64,000 nt of DNA from Polyangium jinanense (lineage in GTDB: Bacteria; Myxococcota; Polyangia; Polyangiales; Polyangiaceae): contig NZ_JAGTJJ010000048.1 in assembly GCF_028435365.1 (NCBI RefSeq), forward strand, positions 25,802-89,801, given 5' to 3'. Shown here in pieces: positions 26,822-36,148 of this stretch (positions within the stretch are counted from its first letter, which is position 1; each line of letters opens with the position of its first letter). The position numbers and the translations under genes were made by a program. The notes below the pieces were generated by a model that saw only the letters and a list, made by a program, of their open reading frames with translations, did not search any database and was not told the DNA's origin.

Positions 26822-27508
26822 TCAGGCGCCTTCGGGCGCCTGACGAAGCAGGTAGGCGTCGTGCGACGCGAGGAACGCGCGCAGTTTGTCCGGGTAATTC
26901 GCCGGCACCGCATTCTTCACGCTCGGCCGCTCCGCGAGCGCGGCTTTCCAGGCCCGCACGCGGGGCGCCTTCTCGAACACGCGCGTGTCCTTGATCGCGT
27001 CGATGACCTCGAAGTACCGGAACGCCGAGGCGATGACGGCGTCGAGCATGCTGAACGTGCGCCCGTGGAAATACGGCCCGTCCGAGACCGCGCCTTCGAG
27101 GATCTCCACCTTCGACACGATCGCCTTGCGCTTGGCCTCGAACACCTCGGCATCCTTCGTCGTTTCGAGCGCCCAGATGTCCCCGAGCAGGCCCGAGGCG
27201 AGATCGAACCACGCGCGGTCACGGGCGCGCTCGATCGGATCCTCCGGGTGCAATTTCGGCCCCGAAAGCGTCTCCTCCAGGTACTCGCAAATTGCGAGGC
27301 TCTCGAAGAGCACGGCCTCTTTTCCGTTTTCGTCGCGCACGCGGAGCAAAGGCACCCTGCCGAGCGGCGAGATCGCGAGGAACCAGTCTGGTTTTTTCGA
27401 GAGATCGATGTCGACCCGATCGAATGCGACCCCCTTTTCGGCGAGCACGATGGCGGCGCGCTGCACGTAGGGGCAAAGCTCGTGGCTGATGAGGGTGAGG
27501 TGGGTCAT
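26822..27508 (-). CDS. Glutathione S-transferase family protein
   Basis: A 228-residue protein. Residues 1-80 form the thioredoxin-like domain with HELCPYVQR (Cys12-Pro13) and PLGRVPLLRV carrying the cis-Pro. FESLAICEYLEE holds the glutathione-binding Glu-Ser. The all-helical C-terminal domain spans ~95-215. The Cys in place of Ser or Tyr suggests an omega/beta-type, thiol-transferring enzyme. It lies 24 bp after the DoxX gene and is probably co-transcribed with it, possibly as a stress-response pair. Confidence 0.9.
   Translation of the reverse strand: MTHLTLISHELCPYVQRAAIVLAEKGVAFDRVDIDLSKKPDWFLAISPLGRVPLLRVRDENGKEAVLFESLAICEYLEETLSGPKLHPEDPIERARDRAWFDLASGLLGDIWALETTKDAEVFEAKRKAIVSKVEILEGAVSDGPYFHGRTFSMLDAVIASAFRYFEVIDAIKDTRVFEKAPRVRAWKAALAERPSVKNAVPANYPDKLRAFLASHDAYLLRQAPEGA
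26823..26842 (-). terminator. TTCG-capped hairpin at the GST stop codon
   Basis: CAGGCGCC and GGCGCCTG pair perfectly around a TTCG tetraloop. The hairpin occupies the last codons of the GST gene, 14 bp from the convergent VOC stop. It would be very stable and could end both transcripts. Confidence 0.55.
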
Positions 27509-27532
27509 GACGTGCTCTTTCGTCTTGGCGGG

Positions 27533-28018
27533 TTAGCCGTGGGCGAGAGCCTTGGACAGCCGCGGCGCGGGCGCAAGCTTTTCCACGAGCCACGTATCGA
27601 GCGCGTACTTGCCGCCGCCGAAGACCATCACGGGCACGCTCAGCGCGAGCGCGAGCAGGTGATACTCGAAGCCCTCGCCTTGCTGCGCGCCGAACCAGTT
27701 CATGAAGAACCCGTGCTGCGCATGCGAGGTCACGATCGCGCCCAGCATGATCGAGGTGATCCCGAACGCGGCGGCGCGCGAGAATGCGCCGAACGCGAGC
27801 AGGACCGCGCCCGCCGATTCGCCCAGGATGACGAGGAAGGCGAGCGGCGCGGGCAGGTGCATGGTGTTCGTGAAAAACCCCATCGTGCCCGAGAATCCAT
27901 GTCCGCCGAACCAGCCGAAGAGCTTCTGCGCGCCGTGGGGGAACACCACGAGGGCGAGGACGAGGCGTTGCACGAAGAGGGCGAGGTTCTGCTCCTGGGT
28001 CTCGAGAAGTCGCTTCAT
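27533..28018 (-). CDS. DoxX family membrane protein
   Basis: A 161-residue inner-membrane protein with four helices. LFVQRLVLALVVFPHGAQKLFGWFGGHG is the typical DoxX opening; LAFLVILGESAGAVLLAFGAF and the later GITSIMLGAIVTSHAQHGFF complete it. Relatives act with thiol or oxidative-stress enzymes. AAAGGAG stands 6 bp before the ATG. It is upstream of a GST gene in the same direction and divergent from a LysR regulator. Confidence 0.88.
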   Translation of the reverse strand: MKRLLETQEQNLALFVQRLVLALVVFPHGAQKLFGWFGGHGFSGTMGFFTNTMHLPAPLAFLVILGESAGAVLLAFGAFSRAAAFGITSIMLGAIVTSHAQHGFFMNWFGAQQGEGFEYHLLALALSVPVMVFGGGKYALDTWLVEKLAPAPRLSKALAHG

Positions 28019-28149
28019 GACGATCTCCTTTGCCCCTCTTCTTTAACGCGCCCGGCGGATCTCGATTAGGTGGGGCCTGGAGCAAGGACTGTTCTCCTCC
28101 GGGCAACAATCCCGCACCCCGCGACGCGCCTACCTGCTATCGTGCCGGC

Positions 28150-29076
28150 ATGTCGTTCGATCTCGAGTCCCTCGCTTCCATGGCCCTCTTCGCGCGTGTC
28201 GTGCAGGCGCGTTCCTTCACGGCGGCCGCGGCGCAGTCCGGCATCGCGAAGTCCGCCGTGAGCCGGCGCATCGCGGGCCTCGAACAGCGCCTCGGCGTCG
28301 AGCTCCTGCGCCGCTCCACGCGCAAGCTCGCCCTCACGGACGAGGGCCTGCGCTTCTACGAGCATTGCAAGAAGATCCTCGAAGCCGCGAGCGCCGCCGA
28401 GGACGCCGTCTCCGCCGCGAGCGAAGTGATCCGCGGCCGCATCCGCATCAGCGCGCCGGTGACATTCTCGCGAATGTACCTCGTCCAGGCGCTCGCCGCG
28501 TTCCTCCGCGAGCACCCCGAGGTCGAGATCGATCTCGTGCTCGACGATCGATTCGTCGACGTCATCGAGGGCGGCTTCGATTTGATCCTGCGCATCGGCC
28601 GGCTCAAGGACGCGAGCTTCGTCGCTCGCCGTATCGCCACCGATCGAATCGTCGTCGTCGCCGCGCCCTCCTACCTCGAACGCGCGGGCATTCCGCAGAC
28701 GCCCGAGGACCTCGTGAACCACAATTGCCTGCGTTATACGCTCGTCCCGGCGAGCGGCGAATGGCGATTCCGCGGCGAGGCCATCCCCGTGCACGGAAAC
28801 CTCGACGTGAACGACGGCGCCACCCTCGTTCAGGCGGCGATCGCCGGCCTCGGCCTCACGGTCGTTCCGATGTTCATGGTGGCGTCCGAGGTCGCCGCGG
28901 GCCGGCTCGTTCTCGTGCTCGAGGAGCATCGTCGGGGGGAGATCGGCATTCATGCGGTCACGGCCCAGGGCAAGGGGCTACCTCGACGAACCCGCGCGCT
29001 GCTCGATTTCTTGAGCAAATGGTTCGAGGACCGGTGCTGGGAGGCCCTCCGCGACAGGGCCTCCCAGCCGTGTTAG
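28150..29076 (+). CDS. LysR family transcriptional regulator
   Basis: A 308-residue regulator. The helix-turn-helix reads LASMALFARVVQARSFTAAAAQSGIAKSAVSRRIAGLEQRLGVELLRRSTR, followed by a type-2 periplasmic-binding effector domain (about 90-295). ATG 28150 is chosen since the upstream in-frame extension lacks similarity. It diverges from the DoxX-GST pair and probably regulates it. Its stop is 1 bp from the convergent acyltransferase stop. Confidence 0.92.
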   Translation: MSFDLESLASMALFARVVQARSFTAAAAQSGIAKSAVSRRIAGLEQRLGVELLRRSTRKLALTDEGLRFYEHCKKILEAASAAEDAVSAASEVIRGRIRISAPVTFSRMYLVQALAAFLREHPEVEIDLVLDDRFVDVIEGGFDLILRIGRLKDASFVARRIATDRIVVVAAPSYLERAGIPQTPEDLVNHNCLRYTLVPASGEWRFRGEAIPVHGNLDVNDGATLVQAAIAGLGLTVVPMFMVASEVAAGRLVLVLEEHRRGEIGIHAVTAQGKGLPRRTRALLDFLSKWFEDRCWEALRDRASQPC

Positions 29077-29077
29077 A

Positions 29078-29743
29078 TCAGGCTCGACCGAGCGCTTCGC
29101 TCAGCGCAGCCTCGGCCTTCGCAAACGTCATTTCGGTGACGTGGATGGGCGGCCCGTAACGCACGCGAATCGTGGCCGACGGCACGGGCAAGCACATGTG
29201 ATCCCAGCGGGGGAGCCAGAGCGCGCGGTCGCACTCGACATGCATCGGGAGCAGGGGGACGCGCGCCGCGACCGCCATCTGGAACGCGCCACGTTTGGGG
29301 CGATGAAGCGGGCCACGCGGACCGTCCACGGCAACCATGGTGCTGTACCCCTGCTTGAGGCACTCGATGACGCGGTCGAGCCCCTGGGCGCCGCCGTGGC
29401 CCGCTGAGGCCATCACCGCGCGCCACCCGAGCTTCTGCCCGAGGACGTCCCAGATCGCATTGGGCCACCACGGGTGGACCAGCGCGCCAAAGCGCCGATC
29501 CCTCTGCGTGTGGAGGATCGTGAGGAAACCCGGCACGCCCCACGTGTGCCAGAAACAGCAAATGGAGCTCGGCAACTCCTGGAGGATCTCTCGGCCCTCG
29601 ACCTCGATACGACACGTCTCCAGCAGGACCTGCAGGTACCCGTGGAGCGCCGCGCTCCCGACCCGGGCATACCCACGGAGCAAGGGGCGGAGGTGGGGCG
29701 GCACGCTATCGACCGTGTAGATCGTCGAAGGTTTTCGAGGCAT
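29078..29743 (-). CDS. DUF374 lysophospholipid-acyltransferase-like protein
   Basis: A 221-residue protein. The signature DGPRGPLHRPKRGAFQMA is the DUF374 hallmark, with CCFWHTWGVPGF and LVHPWWPNAI earlier in the expected order. The family belongs to the LPLAT acyltransferase clan and is thought to modify lipids or lipid A at the inner membrane; the acceptor is not established. The ATG at 29743 gives a normal length; an upstream in-frame start at 29854 adds an atypical leader. Confidence 0.8.
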   Translation of the reverse strand: MPRKPSTIYTVDSVPPHLRPLLRGYARVGSAALHGYLQVLLETCRIEVEGREILQELPSSICCFWHTWGVPGFLTILHTQRDRRFGALVHPWWPNAIWDVLGQKLGWRAVMASAGHGGAQGLDRVIECLKQGYSTMVAVDGPRGPLHRPKRGAFQMAVAARVPLLPMHVECDRALWLPRWDHMCLPVPSATIRVRYGPPIHVTEMTFAKAEAALSEALGRA

Positions 29744-29879
29744 GCGTGAACACGAGCATCCACCGCTCGGGCCTCGAAATGCAAGGGCCCCGCACCCGCG
29801 CGCAGGTGATTCAATCGGGACGTGCGAGAGAATGCGGGGGCGCCGGACCGTCATGGGTCTGGCGCCCCCATTGCGGGGA

Positions 29880-31919
29880 TCAGCCGCCGGGGCTGAACAT
29901 GATGGGATACACGACCGTCACGATGCCGCCTTCCGGCTGCGGGAAGGACAGACCATAGAAGGCGCGGACCACACACGACACCACGCCGCCGTCCGGCATG
30001 TCCGATCCGCCATTGCCCACGTTCGACACCGCGCCGTCGCGGCCGATGACGAATCGAACCGCCACGCGGCCCTGCAGGTTCGGGTTGTTCCGCAGGCCAT
30101 TCTCGTAGCAAAGGCGGAATCGGCCGAAGTTCTGGCGCACGATGCGCTGGATGACCTCGGGCGGCAGCCGTCCGCTCACGCTCGTGGCGCCCATGCGCAC
30201 CTGCGGCGGCTTCGTGCGGTGCGCGCCGGACAATCGGCCGTGACCCGAGCCGAAGCCCTGGCCCGTGCCCGTGCCCGCGCCGTGCCCGATCGTGCCGATC
30301 GAGCCGAGGCCGATGCCCTCGCCGCGACCACCGCCGCCCTCGCCGATACCGGACAAACCGAGGCCGCCCGCGCCGAACGAATCGCCGATGTTGTCGCCCC
30401 ACATGTTGCCGCGCGCCGAGAGCGCGTCATTGCCGAGCGAATCGTCGCGGCCCCACGGAGCCGTCGGCGCATTCGGATCGCCGCCGGCGCCCGCATTGAG
30501 CAGGCCGATCATGCCGAACTCGGCCGCGTCGCGCAATGCCGCCTGCCGCGCGATGTGCGGATCGGTGTTGTCCTGCGGGCCCTGTACGCCATAACGATTG
30601 CCCGTCGCCTTCGTGGTCGGGTTCCCCATGGAACCCTCTTCGCCCTTCGCCTTCGTGCCGGTGCCGCCCTCCTTGTTGTCGGCGTTGTTCTCCGCCGTCA
30701 TGTCGGTCGGCTTCTCTTCCTGCTCCTTCTCGGCCGCGGCATTGAGGAACTGCTGGATCATGAACTTCTGATCGTCCGAGACCCCGTCCTCGTCGGTCGC
30801 GCCCATCGGGGGCATGAAAAACGCCATCGCGGCGAGCAGGCCCACGTGCACGGCCGTCGACAGACCGTGATAGAGGTAATTCTGCGTATCGAGCTGCACG
30901 TGGCCCGCGACCACGCGGCCCGCGTTCACCGTTGACACCTGGAAAATCAGCCCGTCCACCTCGATCCGCGCCTTCGAGCCCGGAGGCAGCGTCATCTGGA
31001 ACGCGCCCGAGAGCTCCGCGCACGGCTGCGTTTTCCCGCTGTCGATCGCCTGCTGCACCGTCATCTTCGGCTGACCGGCGAGCTCGATCGTGCCCTTCGC
31101 CCGCGGCAGGAGCACCACCGCCACCGACCCGCCCTTGTCCGCGAGCACCACGGGCGCGCGCGTCGTGCCGAGTTTTTCCTGCGGCACGAAGTAATCGCAC
31201 TTGAAGTTCTTCGTCTCCTCCTCGCCCACGTAATACGAGCGCGGCGGCGTCAGGTGCGCGACGTTCAGGACCATTTGATCCCAAAGAATCATGACCTCGA
31301 CCGACGCGGACGGCGTCTCGACCTCGTCCGACGGGACGTCCGGGCCGCTCTTGACGAGCTGGTACGTGTACGAACCCTCGGGCGCGTCGTGCGGCACTTC
31401 ATCGTGCGAGGGCGGCTTCGGCTGCGCGAACGGGTTCTGCATGCCAAACGGATCCCCGCCGCCGAACGGGCTCGCCGCGGGCGCCGCGCCGAACGGGTTC
31501 GCCCCGCCAAACGCGGCGGGCGCCGCGGGCGCGCTGAACGGGTTTGCCGAGGGCGACGCGAACGGGTTTGCCCCGGGCTTCGACGCGCCGATCGCGACGG
31601 CCACGGGCTCGGCCTTTTCCAGCAGGATCTTCGTGCCGCCGATCTGGAGCTGATCGCCCGCCTTGACCTTCACCTTGTTGACGCGCGCGCCATTGACGAG
31701 CGTCCCCGGCTCATTGCCGAGATCGATGAGGGTGATGTCCTCGGGCGACGCGACCTCGATGACCGCGTGCATACGCGAGGCCAATTCATCGTCCACCCGG
31801 AGGTGGCTCTTCGGATCCTTTCCGACCTTGACGATGTCTTGCGTCACCGTCTCTCGACGGACGAGCGCGTCATTCTGGTACAGCGCGAACGTGAGCGCGA
31901 CCTTCTGCTTGCCTTCCAT
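29880..31919 (-). CDS. FHA-domain protein with AgmX/PglI (TonB-like) C-terminus, GltG-like gliding-motility family
   Basis: A 679-residue protein with three parts. An N-terminal FHA domain (about 15-95; VKVGKDPKSHLRVDDELASRMHAVIE, then LIDLGNEPGTLVNG) binds phospho-threonine. An NPF-rich, Pro/Ala linker (about 115-165) and a beta-rich middle follow, then a single transmembrane segment near 370-385 and a long Gly-rich periplasmic stretch. Last is a ~95-residue TonB-like AgmX/PglI domain (EVIQRIVRQNFGRFRLCYENGL). The order FHA, membrane helix, TonB-like domain is that of Myxococcus GltG, which spans the envelope in the Agl-Glt gliding machine. No other glt or agl gene is nearby, so it may be a paralogue with another role. 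Confidence 0.82.
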   Translation of the reverse strand: MEGKQKVALTFALYQNDALVRRETVTQDIVKVGKDPKSHLRVDDELASRMHAVIEVASPEDITLIDLGNEPGTLVNGARVNKVKVKAGDQLQIGGTKILLEKAEPVAVAIGASKPGANPFASPSANPFSAPAAPAAFGGANPFGAAPAASPFGGGDPFGMQNPFAQPKPPSHDEVPHDAPEGSYTYQLVKSGPDVPSDEVETPSASVEVMILWDQMVLNVAHLTPPRSYYVGEEETKNFKCDYFVPQEKLGTTRAPVVLADKGGSVAVVLLPRAKGTIELAGQPKMTVQQAIDSGKTQPCAELSGAFQMTLPPGSKARIEVDGLIFQVSTVNAGRVVAGHVQLDTQNYLYHGLSTAVHVGLLAAMAFFMPPMGATDEDGVSDDQKFMIQQFLNAAAEKEQEEKPTDMTAENNADNKEGGTGTKAKGEEGSMGNPTTKATGNRYGVQGPQDNTDPHIARQAALRDAAEFGMIGLLNAGAGGDPNAPTAPWGRDDSLGNDALSARGNMWGDNIGDSFGAGGLGLSGIGEGGGGRGEGIGLGSIGTIGHGAGTGTGQGFGSGHGRLSGAHRTKPPQVRMGATSVSGRLPPEVIQRIVRQNFGRFRLCYENGLRNNPNLQGRVAVRFVIGRDGAVSNVGNGGSDMPDGGVVSCVVRAFYGLSFPQPEGGIVTVVYPIMFSPGG

Positions 31920-32227
31920 GGTGAGCCAGCCTTTCCTGCCGTGCCGTCCCGCCGAGGCGGGCAAATGCCCCCGCGAGAGGCTCGGGGGGTTAGCGTTTTC
32001 GTGCTCGGAGCCTGTTTTCTTCCGTGAGGGGGTCCGATGAACGGGGCCGAGCCCCACATTCGATCGGCGCTTGCTCCCTGCTCGCCTCCATCGACAGCCG
32101 TTCGGACCCAAGGTTCCCGAACGGCGCGCGATCGATCGGCAGGGGCGTCCGGAAGCCCGCCCCGCGCGGACCGAGGCCCGCCTCCGGACGCGGCCGGGGG
32201 ACGAAAAAAGCGAGGTCGGGTCGGAGG
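31920..32227. other. Intergenic region upstream of the GltG-like gene
   Basis: No gene is visible. A perfect 9-bp inverted repeat, GCCGTTCGG (32097-32105) and CCGAACGGC (32117-32125), lies about 100 bp beyond the SDR stop and may terminate that transcript. No clear promoter can be picked out for the GltG-like gene. Confidence 0.4.
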
Positions 32228-33052
32228 TCAGCGCGCCGCGAGGATCGGCGCGAGCAGGGTCTCGGTGGCGCGGCGGAGGGCCCCGCGGGCGCGGTCGTCG
32301 TAGGCCTGCGCGTTGGCGCGCGCGGTACGTTCGACGTCGAAGTATTCGCCGGTGAGCTGCTCGTCGAGCGAGCGTTCGAGAACGGCGCGGATCGCGCGGG
32401 CGCCGTCCTCCGGCTTGCCCCAGGACTGGCCGAACGTCTCGCGCACGATCTTCGTATCGAGCATCGCTCCGGGGTGCACCGCGTTGATCGCGATATCGGG
32501 GTATTTCTGCGCGAGATCGAAGGTCCAGAGGATGAGCGCGAGCTTGCTCCTGCGATAAGCGCGGAGCCCCTCGTACCCGTGGGTGCTCATGAGATCCTCG
32601 AAATCGAGCGGCTCTTGTCCCGACGAGGCAACGTTGAGGATGGCCTTCGGCGGGCGCTGGCAGAGCGAGAGCCAAAGCTCGGTGAGCACCACGGGCGCCA
32701 GGTAGTTCACGGCGAAGCGCTTTTCGTGCCCCTCTTCGGTCTCCTCCCGCGCGTCCTGCTTCTTGCCGGCCCCGGCGCCCGCGTTGTTCACGATGACGTC
32801 GAGCGCGGGCAGCTCCGCGGCAAGCGCGCGGACCATGGACGCGGTCGAGGTGAGCGAGCTCAGATCCGCCACGACGTGGCGGGGACGGGTGCCGGTGACG
32901 AGCTCGAATTCATGCGCCAGCTCGCGCACCTTCTCGGACGATCGCCCGTGGAGAATCACCTCGCTGCCCTGCTCGAGGAGCAGCTTCGCCGTGGCCCGCC
33001 CGATACCGTCCGTCGAGCCCGTGACGAGCACTTTCATTCCCGGTGCCGGCAT
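32228..33052 (-). CDS. Short-chain dehydrogenase/reductase (retinol dehydrogenase-like)
   Basis: A 274-residue SDR. TGSTDGIG (11-18) is the cofactor loop, HGRSSEKV the NADP-type basic region, NNAGAGAG the structural motif, and AYRRSKLAL the catalytic Tyr-x3-Lys. The long loop DFEDLMSTHGYEGLRA before the catalytic Tyr is usual in RDH11-14-like and WW-domain-oxidoreductase-like SDRs. AAGGAGG is 8 bp before the ATG at 33052. It is divergent from the kelch gene. Substrate unknown. Confidence 0.88.
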   Translation of the reverse strand: MPAPGMKVLVTGSTDGIGRATAKLLLEQGSEVILHGRSSEKVRELAHEFELVTGTRPRHVVADLSSLTSTASMVRALAAELPALDVIVNNAGAGAGKKQDAREETEEGHEKRFAVNYLAPVVLTELWLSLCQRPPKAILNVASSGQEPLDFEDLMSTHGYEGLRAYRRSKLALILWTFDLAQKYPDIAINAVHPGAMLDTKIVRETFGQSWGKPEDGARAIRAVLERSLDEQLTGEYFDVERTARANAQAYDDRARGALRRATETLLAPILAAR

Positions 33053-33240
33053 GTCGTCGCTCTCCTCCTTATTTCCCCATCCCCCGCCAAATGACGATGC
33101 GCCCTCGCGCGGTCCCGGGTCAAGCGAGAGGCACGGTTCTCGTGCATCCATGTATCACCGCTCTCCCCGTTCTCGCGGCCTTCCTTTTTTGCGCCGACGC
33201 GAACGGCGCGGCTCTTGCCAGGGCGTGCGGGGCGAGAGAA

Positions 33241-34425
33241 ATGCGACACCCACAAGCTCGCTCCTTGATCCTCGCCCTCGGATTCGTGCTCCTCCATCCT
33301 GCTCTGCCTGCGGATGCCGCCCCAGGTCCCGCGGGGCCCGAGCCCGCTCGATTGCCCGTGCCTGCACGCCTGCTCGGGCCTCGTATTCGTTCCCCGTTCG
33401 ATAACGCGGGGCGTATGTGGAGCGTGGCGTCGATGATGACGCCGCGGCGCGCGCACACGGCGACCACGCTTCCGGACGGCCGCGTCCTCGTCGTCGGGGG
33501 CCTCGACGGCGATTCGTACCTCGCCACCGCGGAAGTGTATGATCCGATCGCAGCGCAATTCGTTCCCGTTGGAACCTTATCGGAAGCGCGTGCACATCAT
33601 ATCGCGATCCGCCTCGCCGATGGCCGCGTGCTCGTCGCCGGCGGCGAGCGAGCGCCGGGCGCTCCGATGGACAGCGCGGAGGTTTTTGATCCGGCATCGA
33701 ATACCTGGACGCGCGTGGGCTCGATGCTGGCGCCGCGGATCGACCATGCCGCGGCCTTGCTCTCGGACGGCCGTGTCCTCATCGCCGGGGGATACGACGG
33801 CGCGCGGACGCTCGCGCTCGTCGACGTGTTCGACCCGGCTACCTCCGTCTTCCGTCCCGCCGCGCCGATGTCCGCGCCGCGCTCCGAGTTCACGGCGACC
33901 GCGCTCGCGGACGGAAACGTCCTCGTCGCGGCGGGCGTGGGCGGATCGGCGCGGCTCGCGACGGCGGAGATCTACGAGGCGAAGAGTGATCGGTGGCGAC
34001 AAACCGGCCCGTTGCGGGCGCGGCGCGGCGCGCACGTCGCGGCGCTGCTCGAAGACGGCGGGGTCCTCGTGGCGGGCGGGATCGTCGGCATTCACGCGGT
34101 GGCGACGGCGGAGCGGTGGAGCCCGGTCACGAATTCGTGGACGAGCGCGGCGTCGATGCACGAGACGCGCTTCAACGACGTGGCGCTCGGGCTCCCGGAC
34201 GGCCGCTTGCTCGTGGCCGGCGGCGAGAATGACAACGGAAGCACGCTCGCTTCGGTCGAGATCTACGATCCCGCGGCGAACACGTGGCTCCTCGCGCCCG
34301 CACTGGGCAGCCCGCGCAGCCTGATGGCGGCGGCGCTGCTCGACGATGGATCGGTGCTCTTCACGGGCGGATGGGCGCCGCCGTCATCGTGGGCGAGCTC
34401 GGAGATTCACAAGCCGGCGGAATGA
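33241..34425 (+). CDS. Secreted kelch-repeat protein
   Basis: A 394-residue exported protein. The first ~30 residues are a signal peptide (ARSLILALGFVLLHPALPADA). Six kelch units follow from about residue 60, each with the pattern R..H.A..L.DGRVLV.GG......A.AEVYDP...W. Together they would form a six-bladed propeller for protein or glycan binding. Such proteins are abundant in myxobacteria, with mostly unknown roles. ATG 33241 gives the signal peptide directly; an upstream in-frame start would bury it. Confidence 0.85.
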   Translation: MRHPQARSLILALGFVLLHPALPADAAPGPAGPEPARLPVPARLLGPRIRSPFDNAGRMWSVASMMTPRRAHTATTLPDGRVLVVGGLDGDSYLATAEVYDPIAAQFVPVGTLSEARAHHIAIRLADGRVLVAGGERAPGAPMDSAEVFDPASNTWTRVGSMLAPRIDHAAALLSDGRVLIAGGYDGARTLALVDVFDPATSVFRPAAPMSAPRSEFTATALADGNVLVAAGVGGSARLATAEIYEAKSDRWRQTGPLRARRGAHVAALLEDGGVLVAGGIVGIHAVATAERWSPVTNSWTSAASMHETRFNDVALGLPDGRLLVAGGENDNGSTLASVEIYDPAANTWLLAPALGSPRSLMAAALLDDGSVLFTGGWAPPSSWASSEIHKPAE

Positions 34426-34429
34426 TCGT

Positions 34430-35281
34430 TCAGGAAAAACCGTCGGCGCGGAGCTCGGCGACGATCCCGTCGAGCTCCGCGCGGGGGTCGCGGCAGGCGC
34501 GCTTGCGCTCGACGATGTCGCCGTCGCTGTCCTTGATGCGGATGCGGAGGGCGTTGAATTCGGTCCACGCCGACCATTCGCGGCCATCGGCATGGCGCAG
34601 CGTGACCGCGGGCGGAGGCTCGGCGGGCACGGCGGTCTCGCCGTCGAGATCCTCGGTCCAGGCGGGGCCACGTTCGGGGCGGGGGAGGACGGTTCCGCGC
34701 GTGCCGAGTGGAATCGGCGGCCGCGCCGAGACGCGCCGCTTTCGCCATTCGAACGGCTCGATCTCGATCCGCGTGTCGGATTGTCCGTTCCACGTCCAAG
34801 GAACGCCGAACCGATCGAGCGCGTCGCAGATCTCGCGGCCCACGGCCTGGACCGCGGAGGGACCGTCCTCGCGCGCTCCATAAGCGAGCATGAGCCCGCC
34901 GCCCTCGACGCCGCGCTCGGTGTCCTGCTGGTGGTAAAACACGTATCCGCGCGCGCCGGTCTCGGACATCGTCCCCCAGGCCTCGGAGTGACCGCAGGAG
35001 CTACAGCACGTGAAGTTCTGCGCGGTGAAGATGCCGCGCTTCGTGAGGTCCTCGAACGCCGCGTCGATGCGGTCGTTCGTGCTCACATCTTTCCACCCGC
35101 GCTCCTCGGCCTCGGCCCGGTTCCATAACTTCGCCGCGTAGCCGCGCACCTTCTCGGCGACCGCGTCGTACTTCGGATCGGCGCACATCGCCTTCACCGA
35201 ATCGAAGAGCTCCTTCTTCGTGGTCCCCGCGCGCACGAGGGTTTTTACTTGGTCGAAGATCCAGCCCGCGTCGTCCGACAT
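34430..35281 (-). CDS. DUF6891-like protein with CCSSCG motif
   Basis: A 283-residue cytoplasmic protein. Residues ~20-165 contain IDAAFEDLTKRGIFTAQNF, then CCSSCGHSEAW and GYVFYHQQDTE, which I associate with the DUF6891 family; function unknown. The Cys pair may bind metal. The C-terminal ~100 residues (PPAVTLRHADGREWSAWTEF) look like a separate small domain. It follows the inositol-phosphatase-like gene by 38 bp in the same direction, so it is probably the last gene of the pnt transcript. The family name is from memory of the motif and should be verified. Confidence 0.55.
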   Translation of the reverse strand: MSDDAGWIFDQVKTLVRAGTTKKELFDSVKAMCADPKYDAVAEKVRGYAAKLWNRAEAEERGWKDVSTNDRIDAAFEDLTKRGIFTAQNFTCCSSCGHSEAWGTMSETGARGYVFYHQQDTERGVEGGGLMLAYGAREDGPSAVQAVGREICDALDRFGVPWTWNGQSDTRIEIEPFEWRKRRVSARPPIPLGTRGTVLPRPERGPAWTEDLDGETAVPAEPPPAVTLRHADGREWSAWTEFNALRIRIKDSDGDIVERKRACRDPRAELDGIVAELRADGFS

Positions 35282-35319
35282 GCGCGGAAGCGTACCCGGA
35301 TGGCGCGGATTCGGGAAGA

Positions 35320-36108
35320 TCAGGCGAGCGCGGCGAGGACGTGATCGTGCAGCTTGCCATTCGACGCGACGCAATGGCCCGAGGCGACGGTCGAACGGCC
35401 CTCGAAATCGGTGAACCGCCCGCCCGCCTCCTCGACGAGGACAGCGAGCGCGGCGATGTCCCATATCTTCACGCCCGCCTCGATCCACGCCTCGGCGCGC
35501 CCCGTGAGCACGAGCGCGCAGCCGGCGAGATCTCCGTAGCAGCGGGCCTGCGCCGCGGAGAGCGCGAGGCGAGACACGCGCTCGCCGAGGGGAGGCGCGA
35601 GCAAGCAGCGGGGCTCGCCGAGGGAGAGCGTCGCGTCTTCGATGTTCGTGATGCCCGAGACGGCGAGGCGCTCGGGCGGCTCCGTTCCGATCTGACGAAA
35701 CGCGCCGAGCCCCCGCGCCGCCCAGTACGTTTCGCCGAGCGCGGGGAGGGCCATCGCGCCGGCCACGATGACGCCGCGGTGCTCGAGGGCCACGAGCGGC
35801 CCCCAGAACGAGCCGCCGCGCGAAAACCCGCGCGTGCCGTCGAGTGGATCGACGATCCAGCGGGCCTCGTTGTCCGCGCCTTCGTGCGCGCCCGTCTCCT
35901 CGCCGAGCAGGGCATGATCGGGGAAGCGCGCGCGGATGACGGCAAAGATGGCCGCCTCGGCGTCACGATCCGCGGCCGTGACGGGCGTCCGATCGGGCTT
36001 CGTCTCCACCCTGACGCCGCGCCGAAAGTGCACGAGGCTCGCCGCGGACGCGGCCTCCACTGCGGCCCGCGCCGTGGCGGCTGCTTGCTGGAGATCGATC
36101 TCGCTCAT
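35320..36108 (-). CDS. Inositol-monophosphatase family phosphatase (HisN-like)
   Basis: A 262-residue Mg-dependent phosphatase. Metal ligands are seen in LLGEETGAH (Glu near 70), WIVDPLDGTRGF (Asp-x-x-Asp near 88-91) and KIWDIAALAVLVEEAGG (Asp near 214). The compact size and RGFSRGGSFWGPLVAL resemble the histidinol-phosphatase/IMPase branch used for histidine synthesis in some bacteria, but sequence alone does not separate this from inositol or nucleotide phosphatase. It lies 40 bp after pntB, likely co-transcribed. Confidence 0.85.
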   Translation of the reverse strand: MSEIDLQQAAATARAAVEAASAASLVHFRRGVRVETKPDRTPVTAADRDAEAAIFAVIRARFPDHALLGEETGAHEGADNEARWIVDPLDGTRGFSRGGSFWGPLVALEHRGVIVAGAMALPALGETYWAARGLGAFRQIGTEPPERLAVSGITNIEDATLSLGEPRCLLAPPLGERVSRLALSAAQARCYGDLAGCALVLTGRAEAWIEAGVKIWDIAALAVLVEEAGGRFTDFEGRSTVASGHCVASNGKLHDHVLAALA

Positions 36109-36148
36109 GGGATTTACGACGCGGGAGTCGGGAATCGCGCGGCCGGCG

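Noticed and set aside
29880..32675. 931-codon version of the GltG-like gene
   Set aside because: The added 250 codons are Arg/Pro-rich with no similarity; the FHA domain begins just after the ATG at 31919.
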